Part shown: positions 7,648 to 16,723 of the stretch, in pieces
Numbering within the stretch: the stretch's first letter is position 1
Layout: each line of letters opens with the position of its first letter
From: Pedobacter sp. SYP-B3415
Lineage (GTDB): Bacteria; Bacteroidota; Bacteroidia; Sphingobacteriales; Sphingobacteriaceae
Length of the DNA stretch: 64,000 bases
Direction of reading: 5' to 3'
NCBI RefSeq assembly: GCF_004138205.1
Contig: NZ_RXNQ01000003.1
Location: forward strand, 62,001 to 126,000
Translations under genes and position numbers: made by a program
Notes under the pieces: generated by a model
What the model saw: the letters and a program-made list of their open reading frames with translations, nothing else
Database searches by the model: none
Told to the model about the DNA's origin: nothing

Positions 7648-10614
7648 TTAAAAAGTTACGTTAACGCCAAAAAGAAATGAACGGGTCTTCGGATAAAAGT
7701 TATTATTGTCTATTCCCGGCTGTATGCCGCCCATACTAATTTCGGGGTCTATACCCCGGTATTTGGTTATTACAAACAGGTTGCTGGCCGTGGTATACAA
7801 CCTTAATCTTTTTATTGCCTTTAGTTTTTCGAGGTTGAAACTGTAGCTCAGCGTTGCATTATCAAGACGCAGATACGACCCCGACTCGATAAACCTGTCT
7901 GAAATGATGTAACTGTTATTGTCGTTCACCGCTTCATCAAGCGCAAACTGCGGGATATTGTTCGTTGTAGCGTCGCCGGGGCTGTTTAATCCGGCCAGGG
8001 TGGCATTAAGAATCTGATTGCCATACACACCGCGCAGAAAAACGTTCAGGTCGAACCTGCCGAGCGTAAAGGTGTTGTTCCAGCCATAAATCAGATCAGG
8101 TTGCGCGCTGCCGGTCAGCCCGATCGCCGCTTTTGAGTACTCTGTCGTCAGGCTTCCGTCTGCAAGGTAAAACTGGCTCACGCCTTTCCCGTCCTTGCCA
8201 GCATACCGGTAGGTGTTAAACGATCCGATTGGCAGCCCCTCCTGAATAACCTGCGAATAGTTGGTAGACTGCCCTTTTCCGCCAAGCTGTGCTGTCGGAA
8301 TGGTAGCCAGCGAAAATTTCTCGTTCGACAGTGAGCGGACAATATTTTTGTTATGCGAGAAATTAACCGAGCTTTTCCAGCTGAATTTATTACCATTAAA
8401 GATAGAAACGTCTACTACGGCCTCAAAGCCCTTGTTATCAATCTGGCCCACGTTAGCTGTCAGATTGCCCACAAAATACTGCGTGGTAGAAACGCGGTAA
8501 TCCCAGATCAGGTCTGATGTCTTCTTGTTATATGCGTCAAAACTACCCTGTACCCGGCCCTTGAACAGGGAAAAATCAAGGCCGATGTTAGTCATCGCCG
8601 TACGCTCCCATTTCAGGTCCGGATTCTCATTCTGAAAAGGTCCGACAGCATTGATGTACCTGCCGTCATAATAAAAACGTTCAACCGGTGCGTACAGCGA
8701 AAAGCGGGTAAAAGCATCGAAGCCAAGTGAATTGCCTGTTACACCATAGCCAATGCGCAGCTTCAGGTCTTCTACAAACGACGCGTTTTTCAGAAAAGTT
8801 TCTTCGCTGATGCGCCATGCGGCGGATGCCGAGGGGAAATAACCCCACCGGTTATTCAGGCCGAAGGCCGATGAGCCATCCCTTCTTAATGATGCCTGAA
8901 AGAGGTATTTGTTGTTCAGGTCATAATTTATCCGGCCATAAAAAGAAATCAGCCTTAAAGTCTGGATACGAACGGTGCCATAATTAACGACTGACCCCGG
9001 AAGCGGATCGCCGAGCCCCAGATTGTTATAGGTCAGTTCGTCGGTTACAAAACCCTGGTTCGATGAAGAAAATCCGTCGCCGTTCCGGTCTTCCTGGAAA
9101 GAATACCCGGCAAGCAGTTTAAATGCATGCTTGCCGAAAAACTTGTCATAGCTGAAATAGGTTTCTGCCAGTTTCTTTGTGTTTGAATAGGCATTGCGTG
9201 TGGCTACACCGTTCAGCCCACGGTTGATGCCTGAAAGTCGGTTGTTATAAAAATTGCCATTGGTATTCTCATCCTGATAAGACAGGCTTAGCGTGTACCT
9301 CAGGCCCTTAAAAATGTCGAGCTCGGCCTGGAAGTTGCCCAAAAACGTTTTGATTTTGTTATTGATAATATTGTTGTCGATCAGCGAAACCGGATTCAGG
9401 TAATTCCGTGTGCGGCTGAAATCTTCTGTATACCCCCCGTCAGGACGGCGAACGGATACCGTAGGGAGGTAGATGAGCATGTTCGGATAAACCAGCGGAG
9501 AAATGTCATCGCGAACTGTCCTGCTGTTAAATACGGAGAAATTAAGATTCAGGCGATCATTAAACGCTTTTTGTCCCACATTTGCCTTCAGGGTGTAGCG
9601 CTCTAATGCTGAGCCTTTCATAATCCCGTTATTCTCAAGAAAGTTTGCACTGATGCCGTATGAAGTTTTTGAAGAACCACCATACAGGGACAGGTTGTGG
9701 TTGGTTGAAAAACCGCGGCGCTGCACGGCCTCCTGCCAGTCGGTGCTTGACCCGTCATCATCTGTCGGGTTCAGACTTTTTTTGTTCTGGCTGAGGTATT
9801 CCCGAAGCTGTTCTGCAGAAAGCATATCGATGATATTGCTCACGCTTTCTGTACCGGCATAGCTACTATAACTGAGTCCCGGTGCTACACCATCGCCGCG
9901 TTTCGTCGTAATCAGGATCACGCCGTTGGCAGCACGTGCACCGTAGATCGCGGTTGCGGAGGCGTCTTTAAGCACATCGATAGATTTGATGTCATCGGGT
10001 GCGACCAGGTCGATCGATGCTGCAGCAACACCATCAATCACGTAAAGTGGCTCCTGAGCGCCGGCACGCAGACTCGACGGCCCGCGAAGAATAATGGCGC
10101 CGTTTTCATTTGGATTGCCGCTCTTCGTAATGTTCAGGCCGGCAACCTTGCCCTGCAGTAATTGCGATGGCGTACTGATTACCCCGGCATTGAACTGATC
10201 GGGCTTTACTGACGTGATGGCACCTGTCAGATTCTTCCGGTCGGAAGTACCATAACCCACAACGACCAGGTCTTTCAATGTATTGTTTTCATCTTTTAGT
10301 ACGAGGTTTATTGTTGTGCGGCCATTCACCGCTACCTCCTGGCTTATTTTGCCTACCATTGCAAAGCGTAGAACGTCCTGTGCTGAGTTTATCCTGATGG
10401 TGTATGCACCCTGGTCATCGGTAACGACTGCCGTTGTGCTCCCCTTGAGCAGCACCGTTACGCCAGGCAGCGCTGCGCCGGCTTCATCAGAAACCGTTCC
10501 CGCCACACGTTGCCCCGCTGTCTGCGCATTCGCCAGCCCTGCTGAGGCCAGAAAAAAGAGCAATAGCAGGCACCTCAGCCGGTCCGGCCAACTGTAATAG
10601 CTGTCAGTTTTCAT
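7648..10614 (-). CDS. SusC/RagA family TonB-linked outer-membrane transporter
   Basis: 988 aa. A signal peptide covers about residues 1-31. A carboxypeptidase-regulatory-like domain (VAGTVSDEAGAALPGVTVLL) follows to about residue 112, then the SusC motif LKDLVVVGYGTSDRKNLTGA and the plug with DIKSIDVLKDASATAIYGAR (about 205-225). The beta barrel ends in an aromatic C-terminus (LFGVNVTF). It imports the nutrient captured by SusD using TonB energy. The 47-base leader after the oxygenase gene holds CCAACTAACCA and CTAAACCAAA motifs complementary to the candidate small RNA near 50.3 kb. Confidence 0.96.
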   Translation of the reverse strand: MKTDSYYSWPDRLRCLLLLFFLASAGLANAQTAGQRVAGTVSDEAGAALPGVTVLLKGSTTAVVTDDQGAYTIRINSAQDVLRFAMVGKISQEVAVNGRTTINLVLKDENNTLKDLVVVGYGTSDRKNLTGAITSVKPDQFNAGVISTPSQLLQGKVAGLNITKSGNPNENGAIILRGPSSLRAGAQEPLYVIDGVAAASIDLVAPDDIKSIDVLKDASATAIYGARAANGVILITTKRGDGVAPGLSYSSYAGTESVSNIIDMLSAEQLREYLSQNKKSLNPTDDDGSSTDWQEAVQRRGFSTNHNLSLYGGSSKTSYGISANFLENNGIMKGSALERYTLKANVGQKAFNDRLNLNFSVFNSRTVRDDISPLVYPNMLIYLPTVSVRRPDGGYTEDFSRTRNYLNPVSLIDNNIINNKIKTFLGNFQAELDIFKGLRYTLSLSYQDENTNGNFYNNRLSGINRGLNGVATRNAYSNTKKLAETYFSYDKFFGKHAFKLLAGYSFQEDRNGDGFSSSNQGFVTDELTYNNLGLGDPLPGSVVNYGTVRIQTLRLISFYGRINYDLNNKYLFQASLRRDGSSAFGLNNRWGYFPSASAAWRISEETFLKNASFVEDLKLRIGYGVTGNSLGFDAFTRFSLYAPVERFYYDGRYINAVGPFQNENPDLKWERTAMTNIGLDFSLFKGRVQGSFDAYNKKTSDLIWDYRVSTTQYFVGNLTANVGQIDNKGFEAVVDVSIFNGNKFSWKSSVNFSHNKNIVRSLSNEKFSLATIPTAQLGGKGQSTNYSQVIQEGLPIGSFNTYRYAGKDGKGVSQFYLADGSLTTEYSKAAIGLTGSAQPDLIYGWNNTFTLGRFDLNVFLRGVYGNQILNATLAGLNSPGDATTNNIPQFALDEAVNDNNSYIISDRFIESGSYLRLDNATLSYSFNLEKLKAIKRLRLYTTASNLFVITKYRGIDPEISMGGIQPGIDNNNFYPKTRSFLFGVNVTF

Positions 10615-10661
10615 AATTTATTCGGTTTGGTTTAGTTTATTGGTTAGTTGGTTCTGTCTGA

Positions 10662-11531
10662 TTACAGTGAGACCGTTTCCGGCAGGTACTTACTGATCAG
10701 ATCCTCATAATAGGGTTTCAATTCTGCAACTACGGGTGCCTTCGGGCTCTTGGAATACAGGTCGTAAGGATTAAATTTATCTACCCACTCAAACATCTTG
10801 TCATCGTGGTCGTTCAGCAGATGCGAATAAGCTTTTTCGCGGTGCTGCGAATAAAAGGAGTGATACCTGATCATATAAAGCGCAGGCTCGGGAAGGTGCT
10901 CTTTTGTAAGGTGGTAGAGGTATTCATCATGCCCCCAGCTCATGTGCACATGGTCGAGTCCGCAGCGGTGGCTGTACACACCGTATTTGGTATTATATCT
11001 CGGATCATACGTGTCAGGATTGTCAGCAAAAAATTCGGGAAAAACGATCTTGTCTGAAAACTTACAGCCGACAGGAAAGGTATCGCCCACCACGTTCCAT
11101 TGCGGTTCGCCAAACAGGCAAAGAACCTTCCCGAGATCATGGATAAAACCGGTCAGAACAAACCAGTCGGGATGACCATCTGCACGTATTGCTTCTGCCG
11201 TCTGCAGCAGGTGCTGAAGCTGATCAAGAGAAATATCCGGGTCTGAATCATCCACGAGCGTATTGAGGTATTCCATCGCAGACCACCAGGGCATTTTACG
11301 CTGCTCGAATTTCAGAAAACGGTCTTTCTTGGCAAGAACATTCTCGTAGGTCTGGTATTTGTGGTTCAACCTGTAGAATTCGCGTACGCTGTCAATTTCC
11401 GGACTGTCATAATTCCTGAATTCTTCTTTTTTCTTTTCTGCCCCCTTTTCGGGATACCTTTTCAGAACATCATCGTCCCATTCTTCAAGGTTTGAAAGCG
11501 GATTCGGATTATCAAAATTTGCTGTGCTCAT
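10662..11531 (-). CDS. myo-Inositol oxygenase (MIOX, diiron)
   Basis: 289 aa, full length relative to animal and plant MIOX. It converts myo-inositol plus O2 to D-glucuronate in the cytosol. The expected diiron ligands are all visible: His in [12 protein letters not shown], the His-Asp pair in FIHDLGK (about residues 130-136), His in SWGHDEY, His in IRYHSFY and Asp in NPYDLYSK. The segment [17 protein letters not shown] is nearly identical to the eukaryotic family. It sits between a Na+/solute symporter (22 bases upstream) and SusC (47 bases downstream) on one strand, which makes an inositol-uptake-and-oxidation operon likely. Confidence 0.95.
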   Translation of the reverse strand: MSTANFDNPNPLSNLEEWDDDVLKRYPEKGAEKKKEEFRNYDSPEIDSVREFYRLNHKYQTYENVLAKKDRFLKFEQRKMPWWSAMEYLNTLVDDSDPDISLDQLQHLLQTAEAIRADGHPDWFVLTGFIHDLGKVLCLFGEPQWNVVGDTFPVGCKFSDKIVFPEFFADNPDTYDPRYNTKYGVYSHRCGLDHVHMSWGHDEYLYHLTKEHLPEPALYMIRYHSFYSQHREKAYSHLLNDHDDKMFEWVDKFNPYDLYSKSPKAPVVAELKPYYEDLISKYLPETVSL

Positions 11532-11553
11532 GATGTTTGTTTTTATGATTTAT

Positions 11554-13179
11554 CTACCAGAAAGCGATGTAAAGACCGGTTAAAATGCCGAGAATGATGA
11601 CAGACGAGAGAATGAAACCCGTGTTAACACGAAACATACCCTTGTCTACTACAATCTCAGCTACAGAGGCCCGCGGTTTTGCAGCCAGGGTCATGATGAC
11701 CATAATCGCGATGATGAATCCGAACACCCAGGTCATGCGGTGCAGAAAAGGGATCGGCGCGAAATACCCGCTGCTGAGTTCGGGCAGAAATTTCATGATC
11801 ATGGAAAGCGGTATGGTACTCAGCGCGGCAACCAGCGCGGCCGCTGATGTTGTTCTTTTCCAAAACAGGCCGAGCAGAAAAATAGCAAACACACCGGGTG
11901 AGATAAAGCCGACGTATTCCTGTATAAACTGGTAAACCTGGTCAAAGCGCTGGAGCGCCGGTGCAATAATAACCGCTATCAGCGACGCAATGATGGTTGC
12001 CCAGCGCCCGACATTGATCATTTTGCGTTCCGAAGCTTCTCTATTGATGTATTTTTTATAAATATCGAGGGTGAAAATGGTTGAGATGCTGTTGCATTTA
12101 CCGGCAAGCGAAGCCACGACAGCGGCCGTAAGTGCGGCGAACGCAAGGCCCTTTAATCCAGACGGCAGCAGGCTCATGAGAACCGGATAAGCCCGGTCGG
12201 GTTTCACATGACCGCCGCTGCCGGTTAGTTCATTCTGGAAATACCCTTCTTTAAATAATACGTAGGCACAAATTCCCGGGATGACAACGATGACCGGAAT
12301 AAGCAATTTGAGAAAAGCGGCAAAGATGAGTCCGTTACGACCGGTTTTCAGGTCGGCGCCAAGTGCACGCTGGATGATGTACTGATTACAGCCCCAGTAA
12401 TTCAAATTGTTGATCCATAGCCCACCGGCCAGCACAGCCATTCCGGGCAGATCGTCATAAAATTTGTCGCCGGGCGAAAAGATCATATGAAAATGGTTAT
12501 CTGCCTGACTGCGCAGTTTGAACAATGCCGGAACGACCCCGTCGAGGCTGAAATGATCGCTGATAATATCCAGCGCCATGTAACAGGTTACCAGGCCGCC
12601 AAGAATCAGGATCAGCACCTGCACCGCATCCGTATAGCCGATCACCTTCATTCCACCAAGGGTAATAAAGACGGCAAAAACGGCCAGACCGGCAACACAC
12701 AGGTTGAACGACAATCCGGTAAGGCTTTCGATGGCCAGTGCACCAAGGAAAAATATCGAGGTCAGGTTCACAAATACATACACAAGCAGCCAGAAGACCG
12801 CCATGAGTGTGCTGACCGCGTCATTATATCGACGCGCGAGAAATTGCGGCATGGTATATATGCCATTGCGCAGATACACCGGCAGAAAAAACACGGCAAC
12901 AATGATCAGGGTGGCCGCAGCCATCCATTCGTAGCTGGCTATGGCAAGGCCCATGGCAAAACCCGAACCAGACATACCGATAAAATGTTCTGCCGAAATA
13001 TTTGAAGCAATAACCGAAGCCCCGATAGCCCACCAGGTCAGCGAACCTTCTGCAAGAAAAAATGCTTTTGTATCGCTATGGCGCGTTTTTTTTGTCCGGT
13101 AGATTAAGATCCCATACACCGAGATAATGATGAAATATAAAGCAAAAACGACATAATCGCGGGTTGTCAGCAAATTCAT
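11554..13179 (-). CDS. Sodium:solute symporter (SSS/SGLT family)
   Basis: About 541 aa from MNLLTTRDYVVF at 13179; an in-frame ATG at 13206 would add nine residues. There are roughly 14 transmembrane helices. SGLT-type landmarks include WWAIGASVIASNISAEHFIG in the first helices, GGLWINNLNYWGCNQYIIQRALGA near residue 285 and AALTAAVVASLAGKCNSISTIFT near 370. It is the first gene of the symporter-oxygenase-SusC-SusD operon and presumably carries myo-inositol across the inner membrane with Na+. SGLT relatives carry inositol in other organisms; the specificity here is inferred from context. Confidence 0.92.
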   Translation of the reverse strand: MNLLTTRDYVVFALYFIIISVYGILIYRTKKTRHSDTKAFFLAEGSLTWWAIGASVIASNISAEHFIGMSGSGFAMGLAIASYEWMAAATLIIVAVFFLPVYLRNGIYTMPQFLARRYNDAVSTLMAVFWLLVYVFVNLTSIFFLGALAIESLTGLSFNLCVAGLAVFAVFITLGGMKVIGYTDAVQVLILILGGLVTCYMALDIISDHFSLDGVVPALFKLRSQADNHFHMIFSPGDKFYDDLPGMAVLAGGLWINNLNYWGCNQYIIQRALGADLKTGRNGLIFAAFLKLLIPVIVVIPGICAYVLFKEGYFQNELTGSGGHVKPDRAYPVLMSLLPSGLKGLAFAALTAAVVASLAGKCNSISTIFTLDIYKKYINREASERKMINVGRWATIIASLIAVIIAPALQRFDQVYQFIQEYVGFISPGVFAIFLLGLFWKRTTSAAALVAALSTIPLSMIMKFLPELSSGYFAPIPFLHRMTWVFGFIIAIMVIMTLAAKPRASVAEIVVDKGMFRVNTGFILSSVIILGILTGLYIAFW

Positions 13180-13323
13180 AAGTTCAGCGGGCCCGGCAGT
13201 CTGCATGGCAGCTGCCGGAGCGTTAATTGGTTATACCTGGTTAGTGCCGCCCGGGGTTTGGGAGGCTTAATCAAAGCTTGTAAAAAAAGGCTGATCTGCG
13301 TAAAACATTGAATTATTTATTTA

Positions 13324-13337
13324 CGAAAACGTTTAAG
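13324..13337. promoter_or_regulatory. Candidate LacI-family operator
   Basis: CGAAAACGTTTAAG contains the CpG-centred palindrome AAACGTTT (13327-13334), the usual form of LacI/GalR operators. It lies between the divergent symporter operon and the LacI-type regulator, about 50 bases before the regulator start. Binding by the adjacent regulator is an inference. Confidence 0.55.
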
Positions 13338-13384
13338 TACGAAACATTTTTCTATTTTAACTTACCTAACCAGCGCCTTCGAAA

Positions 13385-14401
13385 ATGAAGAGACATGTGA
13401 CCGTCAAGACTCTTGCAGAGCAACTGAATATTTCAATTGCTACCGTTTCAAAAGCGCTGAGCGACAGTCATGAAATCAGCGCCGAGACAAAACAGCGGGT
13501 AAATGATCTTGCACGGATGCTGAACTATGAACGTAATCCGGCGGCAAGCAATCTCCGCAGTCACCGTACGCGTACCATCGCCGTCATTATCCCGGAAGTA
13601 GCCAATAATTTTTTCTCGCTGGCTATTAAGGGCATTGAAGAAATTGCCCGGCAGCACAACTTCCACGTATTGATTTACCAGACACATGAAAACAGCGAAG
13701 CGGAGATTGCCTTTACGAATAGCCTGGTCAGCGGTCGCGTAGACGGTATCCTGATCTCGGTTACGCGTTCAACGGGAAACCTGGCGCACTTTCAATCGCT
13801 GATCAGACAGATTCCGGTGGTGTTTTTTGACCGCAGTATTGAGATTCCCGATGCCTTCAGTATCACAACCGACGATTATGAAAGCGCTTTCGAGGCAACG
13901 CGGCACCTCGCTGAAAACGGTTGTTCAAGGATCGCGTTTCTGCAGGGTCTGGATCAGCTCGCTACAGGACAGCGCCGCCTGAAGGGTTATCGCGATGCAC
14001 TTGATCAGGCAAATCTGGTGCAGCCCCAGCCATTGGTTTTGTCAGGAACCGACGACCCCCGACAGCTTCTGCAGGCCGTTGCCGGTTTTATAAAAGACAA
14101 ACAACCTGATGGTATCCTGTCGTCGATCGAAGAGTTTGTCGTTCCCTGCTACTATGCCTGCCGCGAATTAAATATTGACATGCCGGGTCAGCTTAAGCTG
14201 GTCAGTTTTTCAAACCTGCAAACGGCTGCGCTCCTGAAGCCCGCACTCAGCACGATCACCCAGCCCGCTTTTGAGATGGGACGCCTCGCTGCTGCCTGCC
14301 TGTTCCGCATTTTAAACAACAAAGAGGTAGATCCCTGCGAATTGCCCCTGCTTCGTTCAGAACTGATTGAACGGGAATCTTCTGGCATATCCGGGATTTA
14401 G
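13385..14401 (+). CDS. LacI family transcriptional regulator
   Basis: 338 aa. The N-terminal LacI helix-turn-helix (VKTLAEQLNISIATVSKALS, about residues 6-25) and hinge helix (NPAASNLR) precede a periplasmic-binding-protein-like effector domain from about residue 60 (RTIAVIIPEVANNFF) to the end. It is divergent from the symporter-oxygenase-SusC-SusD operon and probably represses it in the absence of an inositol-derived inducer. A palindromic site lies in the shared 5' region. Confidence 0.93.
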   Translation: MKRHVTVKTLAEQLNISIATVSKALSDSHEISAETKQRVNDLARMLNYERNPAASNLRSHRTRTIAVIIPEVANNFFSLAIKGIEEIARQHNFHVLIYQTHENSEAEIAFTNSLVSGRVDGILISVTRSTGNLAHFQSLIRQIPVVFFDRSIEIPDAFSITTDDYESAFEATRHLAENGCSRIAFLQGLDQLATGQRRLKGYRDALDQANLVQPQPLVLSGTDDPRQLLQAVAGFIKDKQPDGILSSIEEFVVPCYYACRELNIDMPGQLKLVSFSNLQTAALLKPALSTITQPAFEMGRLAAACLFRILNNKEVDPCELPLLRSELIERESSGISGI

Positions 14402-14569
14402 CAGTCTATCACGCCGTACTTAATTCGCTCTTCACGACCAGAAAAAATTGGCTAAAAAATTAAAAAAAGATTAGTACAAGTAACTGACGATCACTACTTT
14501 TGAGAATAGTAACGCTTCACCCCTATTGTGTGTCTGTGGTCACGTACCCGCTACGTACAAACTGTTTAT

Positions 14570-14758
14570 ATGAACGCTCTCAAATCCATAAATTCGTCGC
14601 TTTCAGCACCGGGAAAAGTTCCTGTTCGCTGTCCGCATTGCAGAAGCAATGATGATGTGTACCGCATCCCCAGAAATAAGTTTTTTAAGCTTATGCAGCC
14701 AATGGTTGATATACGCCATTACAAATGCACCAAGTGTATGAAAGCTTTCTACCGCTAA
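14570..14758 (+). CDS. Small zinc-ribbon-like protein
   Basis: 62 aa from MNALKSINSS at 14570; the longer frame to 14528 lacks support. Two CxxC pairs, CPHC near residue 21 and CTKC near residue 53, are spaced as in a zinc ribbon. The tail MKAFYR resembles the end of transposase or rubredoxin-type ribbons. A TACTTTTG (TAnnTTTG-type) element lies at 14495-14502, about 70 bases upstream. Its role is unknown. Confidence 0.65.
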   Translation: MNALKSINSSLSAPGKVPVRCPHCRSNDDVYRIPRNKFFKLMQPMVDIRHYKCTKCMKAFYR

Positions 14759-14814
14759 CAGCTGGTACCGCTGCCTGAACTGCACGAAGTTTTCTTATTT
14801 CTAAACATGCAGCT

Positions 14815-15216
14815 ATGGGCGTCACATTTATTGAGTGGCTTGAACGCAACCAGACATCGGGTCTTTTTATACTCAGGGCATTCGCAGGCTTGCGCCTTAT
14901 TTACGGTGTCGCAGACAACCTGTTTAGCTGGAAACATATGCTGTTGTTCAGGGATTTTCTGGATTCTGCTGGATTCCCGGTGCCGCTTCTGGCGGCTATT
15001 TTATCGGTATATGCCCAGGCGTCTGCAGGTATTTGTTATATAACCGGATGGCAAATCCGTAATGCTGCTGTGCTTATGCTTTTCAATTTCGCTGCAGCGC
15101 TTTTACTTGTACATGCCGGACAATCCATTGAGGAACAGACGCCCGCACTTGCTATGTTTTTTATCAGCCTGCTGTTTCTCTTTACCGGTAAACGCCTCGG
15201 GCGTTCACCAGTTTGA
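14815..15216 (+). CDS. DoxX-like membrane protein
   Basis: 133 aa with four predicted transmembrane helices. The opening SGLFILRAFAGLRLIYGVADNLFSW and the second helix after FRDFLDSAGFPVPLLAAILSVYAQ fit the DoxX family, whose first helix carries R.. and G.. motifs. Such proteins are linked to thiol or oxidative-stress handling in some bacteria. The gene is not closely coupled to its neighbours. Confidence 0.8.
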   Translation: MGVTFIEWLERNQTSGLFILRAFAGLRLIYGVADNLFSWKHMLLFRDFLDSAGFPVPLLAAILSVYAQASAGICYITGWQIRNAAVLMLFNFAAALLLVHAGQSIEEQTPALAMFFISLLFLFTGKRLGRSPV

Positions 15217-15280
15217 TCGGATCAAAACTTCATTCGATTTGCGGTGTTAAAACCAGGAAATCATTCAAAAGCGTTGTCAT

Positions 15281-15487
15281 ATGCCTTCTACGGTTATCAG
15301 GGAAATGAAGTATGATGCGGGTACGCAGGACCTGGAGATTGCCTATACGACCGGACAGCGGTACAGATATAAAAATGTGCCGGAAAAGATCTTCAAAGAG
15401 CTCCGGGCCTCTCTAGTTAAAGGAAGATATTTACGGCATCATATCATCGGCATCTATGAATATGAAAAACTCAATGAAGCTGACTGA
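15281..15487 (+). CDS. KTSC domain protein
   Basis: 68 aa. It matches the KTSC pattern: V/IREMKYDAGTQDLEIAYTTGQRYRYKNVPEKIFKELRAS, followed by KGRYLRHHIIGIYEYEKL where the family usually has KG.FFN..I...Y. The KTSC domain occurs alone or fused to lysyl-tRNA synthetase and is thought to bind RNA or protein. It is a single gene, convergent with the HxlR gene at 15495. Confidence 0.82.
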   Translation: MPSTVIREMKYDAGTQDLEIAYTTGQRYRYKNVPEKIFKELRASLVKGRYLRHHIIGIYEYEKLNEAD

Positions 15488-15494
15488 GTGGGGC

Positions 15495-15875
15495 TTAGAA
15501 ATTCCGGTCTTTATTCGTTTCAATTCCGGTATCTGTTCTGTTTCTTTTACCCCAGAGACTTAACTGCTTCAAAATGGGCCCCAGTTCTATAGCCATATCC
15601 GATAATTCATACTCCACCCGGACCGGCACCCCCGCATAAACACTTCTCCTGAGCAGTCCGTCGCGTTCCATCGCGCGCAGCTGTAAGGTAAGCATCCTTT
15701 CTGTGATATGCATAAAATCACGCCGCAGATCACTGTAGCGCATTTTGCCCTGCTCAAGCTTGTCCAGGATCTGCAGCTTCCATCTGCCACCGATTTTGCC
15801 GAGCGCATAGGTCAGATCGCAGGGTGTAAGATACTGCTCATTCGAGGAATAGGTTGAGGTTTGTTTTCTGGCCAT
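15495..15875 (-). CDS. HxlR family transcriptional regulator
   Basis: 126 aa winged-helix protein. Hallmarks are CDLTYALGKIGGRWKLQILDKLEQGKMRYSDLRRD (about residues 18-52) and ITERMLTLQLRAMERDGLLRR, with the wing VPVRVEYELSD. It is divergent from the short-chain dehydrogenase at 15971. A 22-bp dyad overlaps its start codon, suggesting autoregulation and control of the dehydrogenase. Confidence 0.92.
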   Translation of the reverse strand: MARKQTSTYSSNEQYLTPCDLTYALGKIGGRWKLQILDKLEQGKMRYSDLRRDFMHITERMLTLQLRAMERDGLLRRSVYAGVPVRVEYELSDMAIELGPILKQLSLWGKRNRTDTGIETNKDRNF

Positions 15876-15896
15876 TACTTACATGAATGTGTGTAA
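15875..15896. promoter_or_regulatory. Candidate HxlR operator
   Basis: TTAC-nn-ACAT-nn-ATGT-nn-GTAA is a 22-bp two-fold symmetric site overlapping the HxlR start codon, in the 95-base gap to the divergent dehydrogenase. HxlR-type regulators bind such extended dyads. Binding here is inferred. Confidence 0.55.
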
Positions 15897-15970
15897 CGAA
15901 CAATCGCTTGTCCTTTTTTCAAAAATACCTGCCCGCCGCTAGTTTTACAACTGTTAAAAAAGACAACGAA

Positions 15971-16723
15971 ATGGATCTTTACTTAAATGACAAAACAGCG
16001 GTGGTTACCGGAGCCAGCCAGGGTATAGGCCGCGCAATAGTTAAACAACTGGCTATGGAAGGCGTGAAAGTGCTTGCTACTGCCAGGAATGCCGACCTAT
16101 TGGAAGACCTGAAACAGGAAATTGAAAGAGAAGGAGGTATCAGTCCCGTTATTCTGAAGCAGGATCTTGTGCATGGGAACGCCGCCGCCGTCATCGCCCA
16201 AACGGCTCTTGAGGCCCTCTCAAGGGTCGACATCCTGATCAACAATGCCGGAAAAAGTAATCCGCTCGGCATTATCGCATCAGACGCCGACTGGCGACGC
16301 TCAATGCAGCTTGATTTTGACCGTGTCAGACAACTTACGGAAGAACTTTTACCACATTTTTTACAGAACAGGCAGGGCGCAATTCTGAACCTCTGCAGCG
16401 GTTATGAATTGCGCAATATCAATGCTTCTGCGGTAGCAAAGGCAGCTGTGGTGTCCTGGTCAAAGGCACTCGCCTGCGAAGTCGGACCCAGCGGTATCCG
16501 TGTAAACTGCCTCCAGCCGGGACTGATCGATACCGAAAACATCCGCCCCTATTTTACTGCCGATGAACGCCGGCGTTTTGCTGAACGGGAGATCCCACTG
16601 GGCGATTTCGGAAGCCCGGAAGATATGGCTGCCATGGCTGTTTTTCTCGTATCGCCCAGGGCAAAGTACATTACCGGAGCGGTAAGCGCCGTCGACGGAG
16701 GTATGCAGCGTTACCCTTTTTGA
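15971..16723 (+). CDS. Short-chain dehydrogenase/reductase (SDR)
   Basis: 250 aa from MDLYLNDKTAVV at 15971; the open frame extends further upstream without conservation. NAD(P)-binding TGASQGIGRAI lies near residues 12-22 and the NNAG segment near 87. The catalytic region is atypical: the usual YxxxK tyrosine appears replaced (NLCSGYELRNINASAVAKAA, so N-A-S-A-V-A-K) while the Lys is kept. Substrate-loop and C-terminal VDGGMQ features are classical. It is divergent from an HxlR regulator, a common arrangement for inducible detoxifying oxidoreductases. Confidence 0.9.
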   Translation: MDLYLNDKTAVVTGASQGIGRAIVKQLAMEGVKVLATARNADLLEDLKQEIEREGGISPVILKQDLVHGNAAAVIAQTALEALSRVDILINNAGKSNPLGIIASDADWRRSMQLDFDRVRQLTEELLPHFLQNRQGAILNLCSGYELRNINASAVAKAAVVSWSKALACEVGPSGIRVNCLQPGLIDTENIRPYFTADERRRFAEREIPLGDFGSPEDMAAMAVFLVSPRAKYITGAVSAVDGGMQRYPF

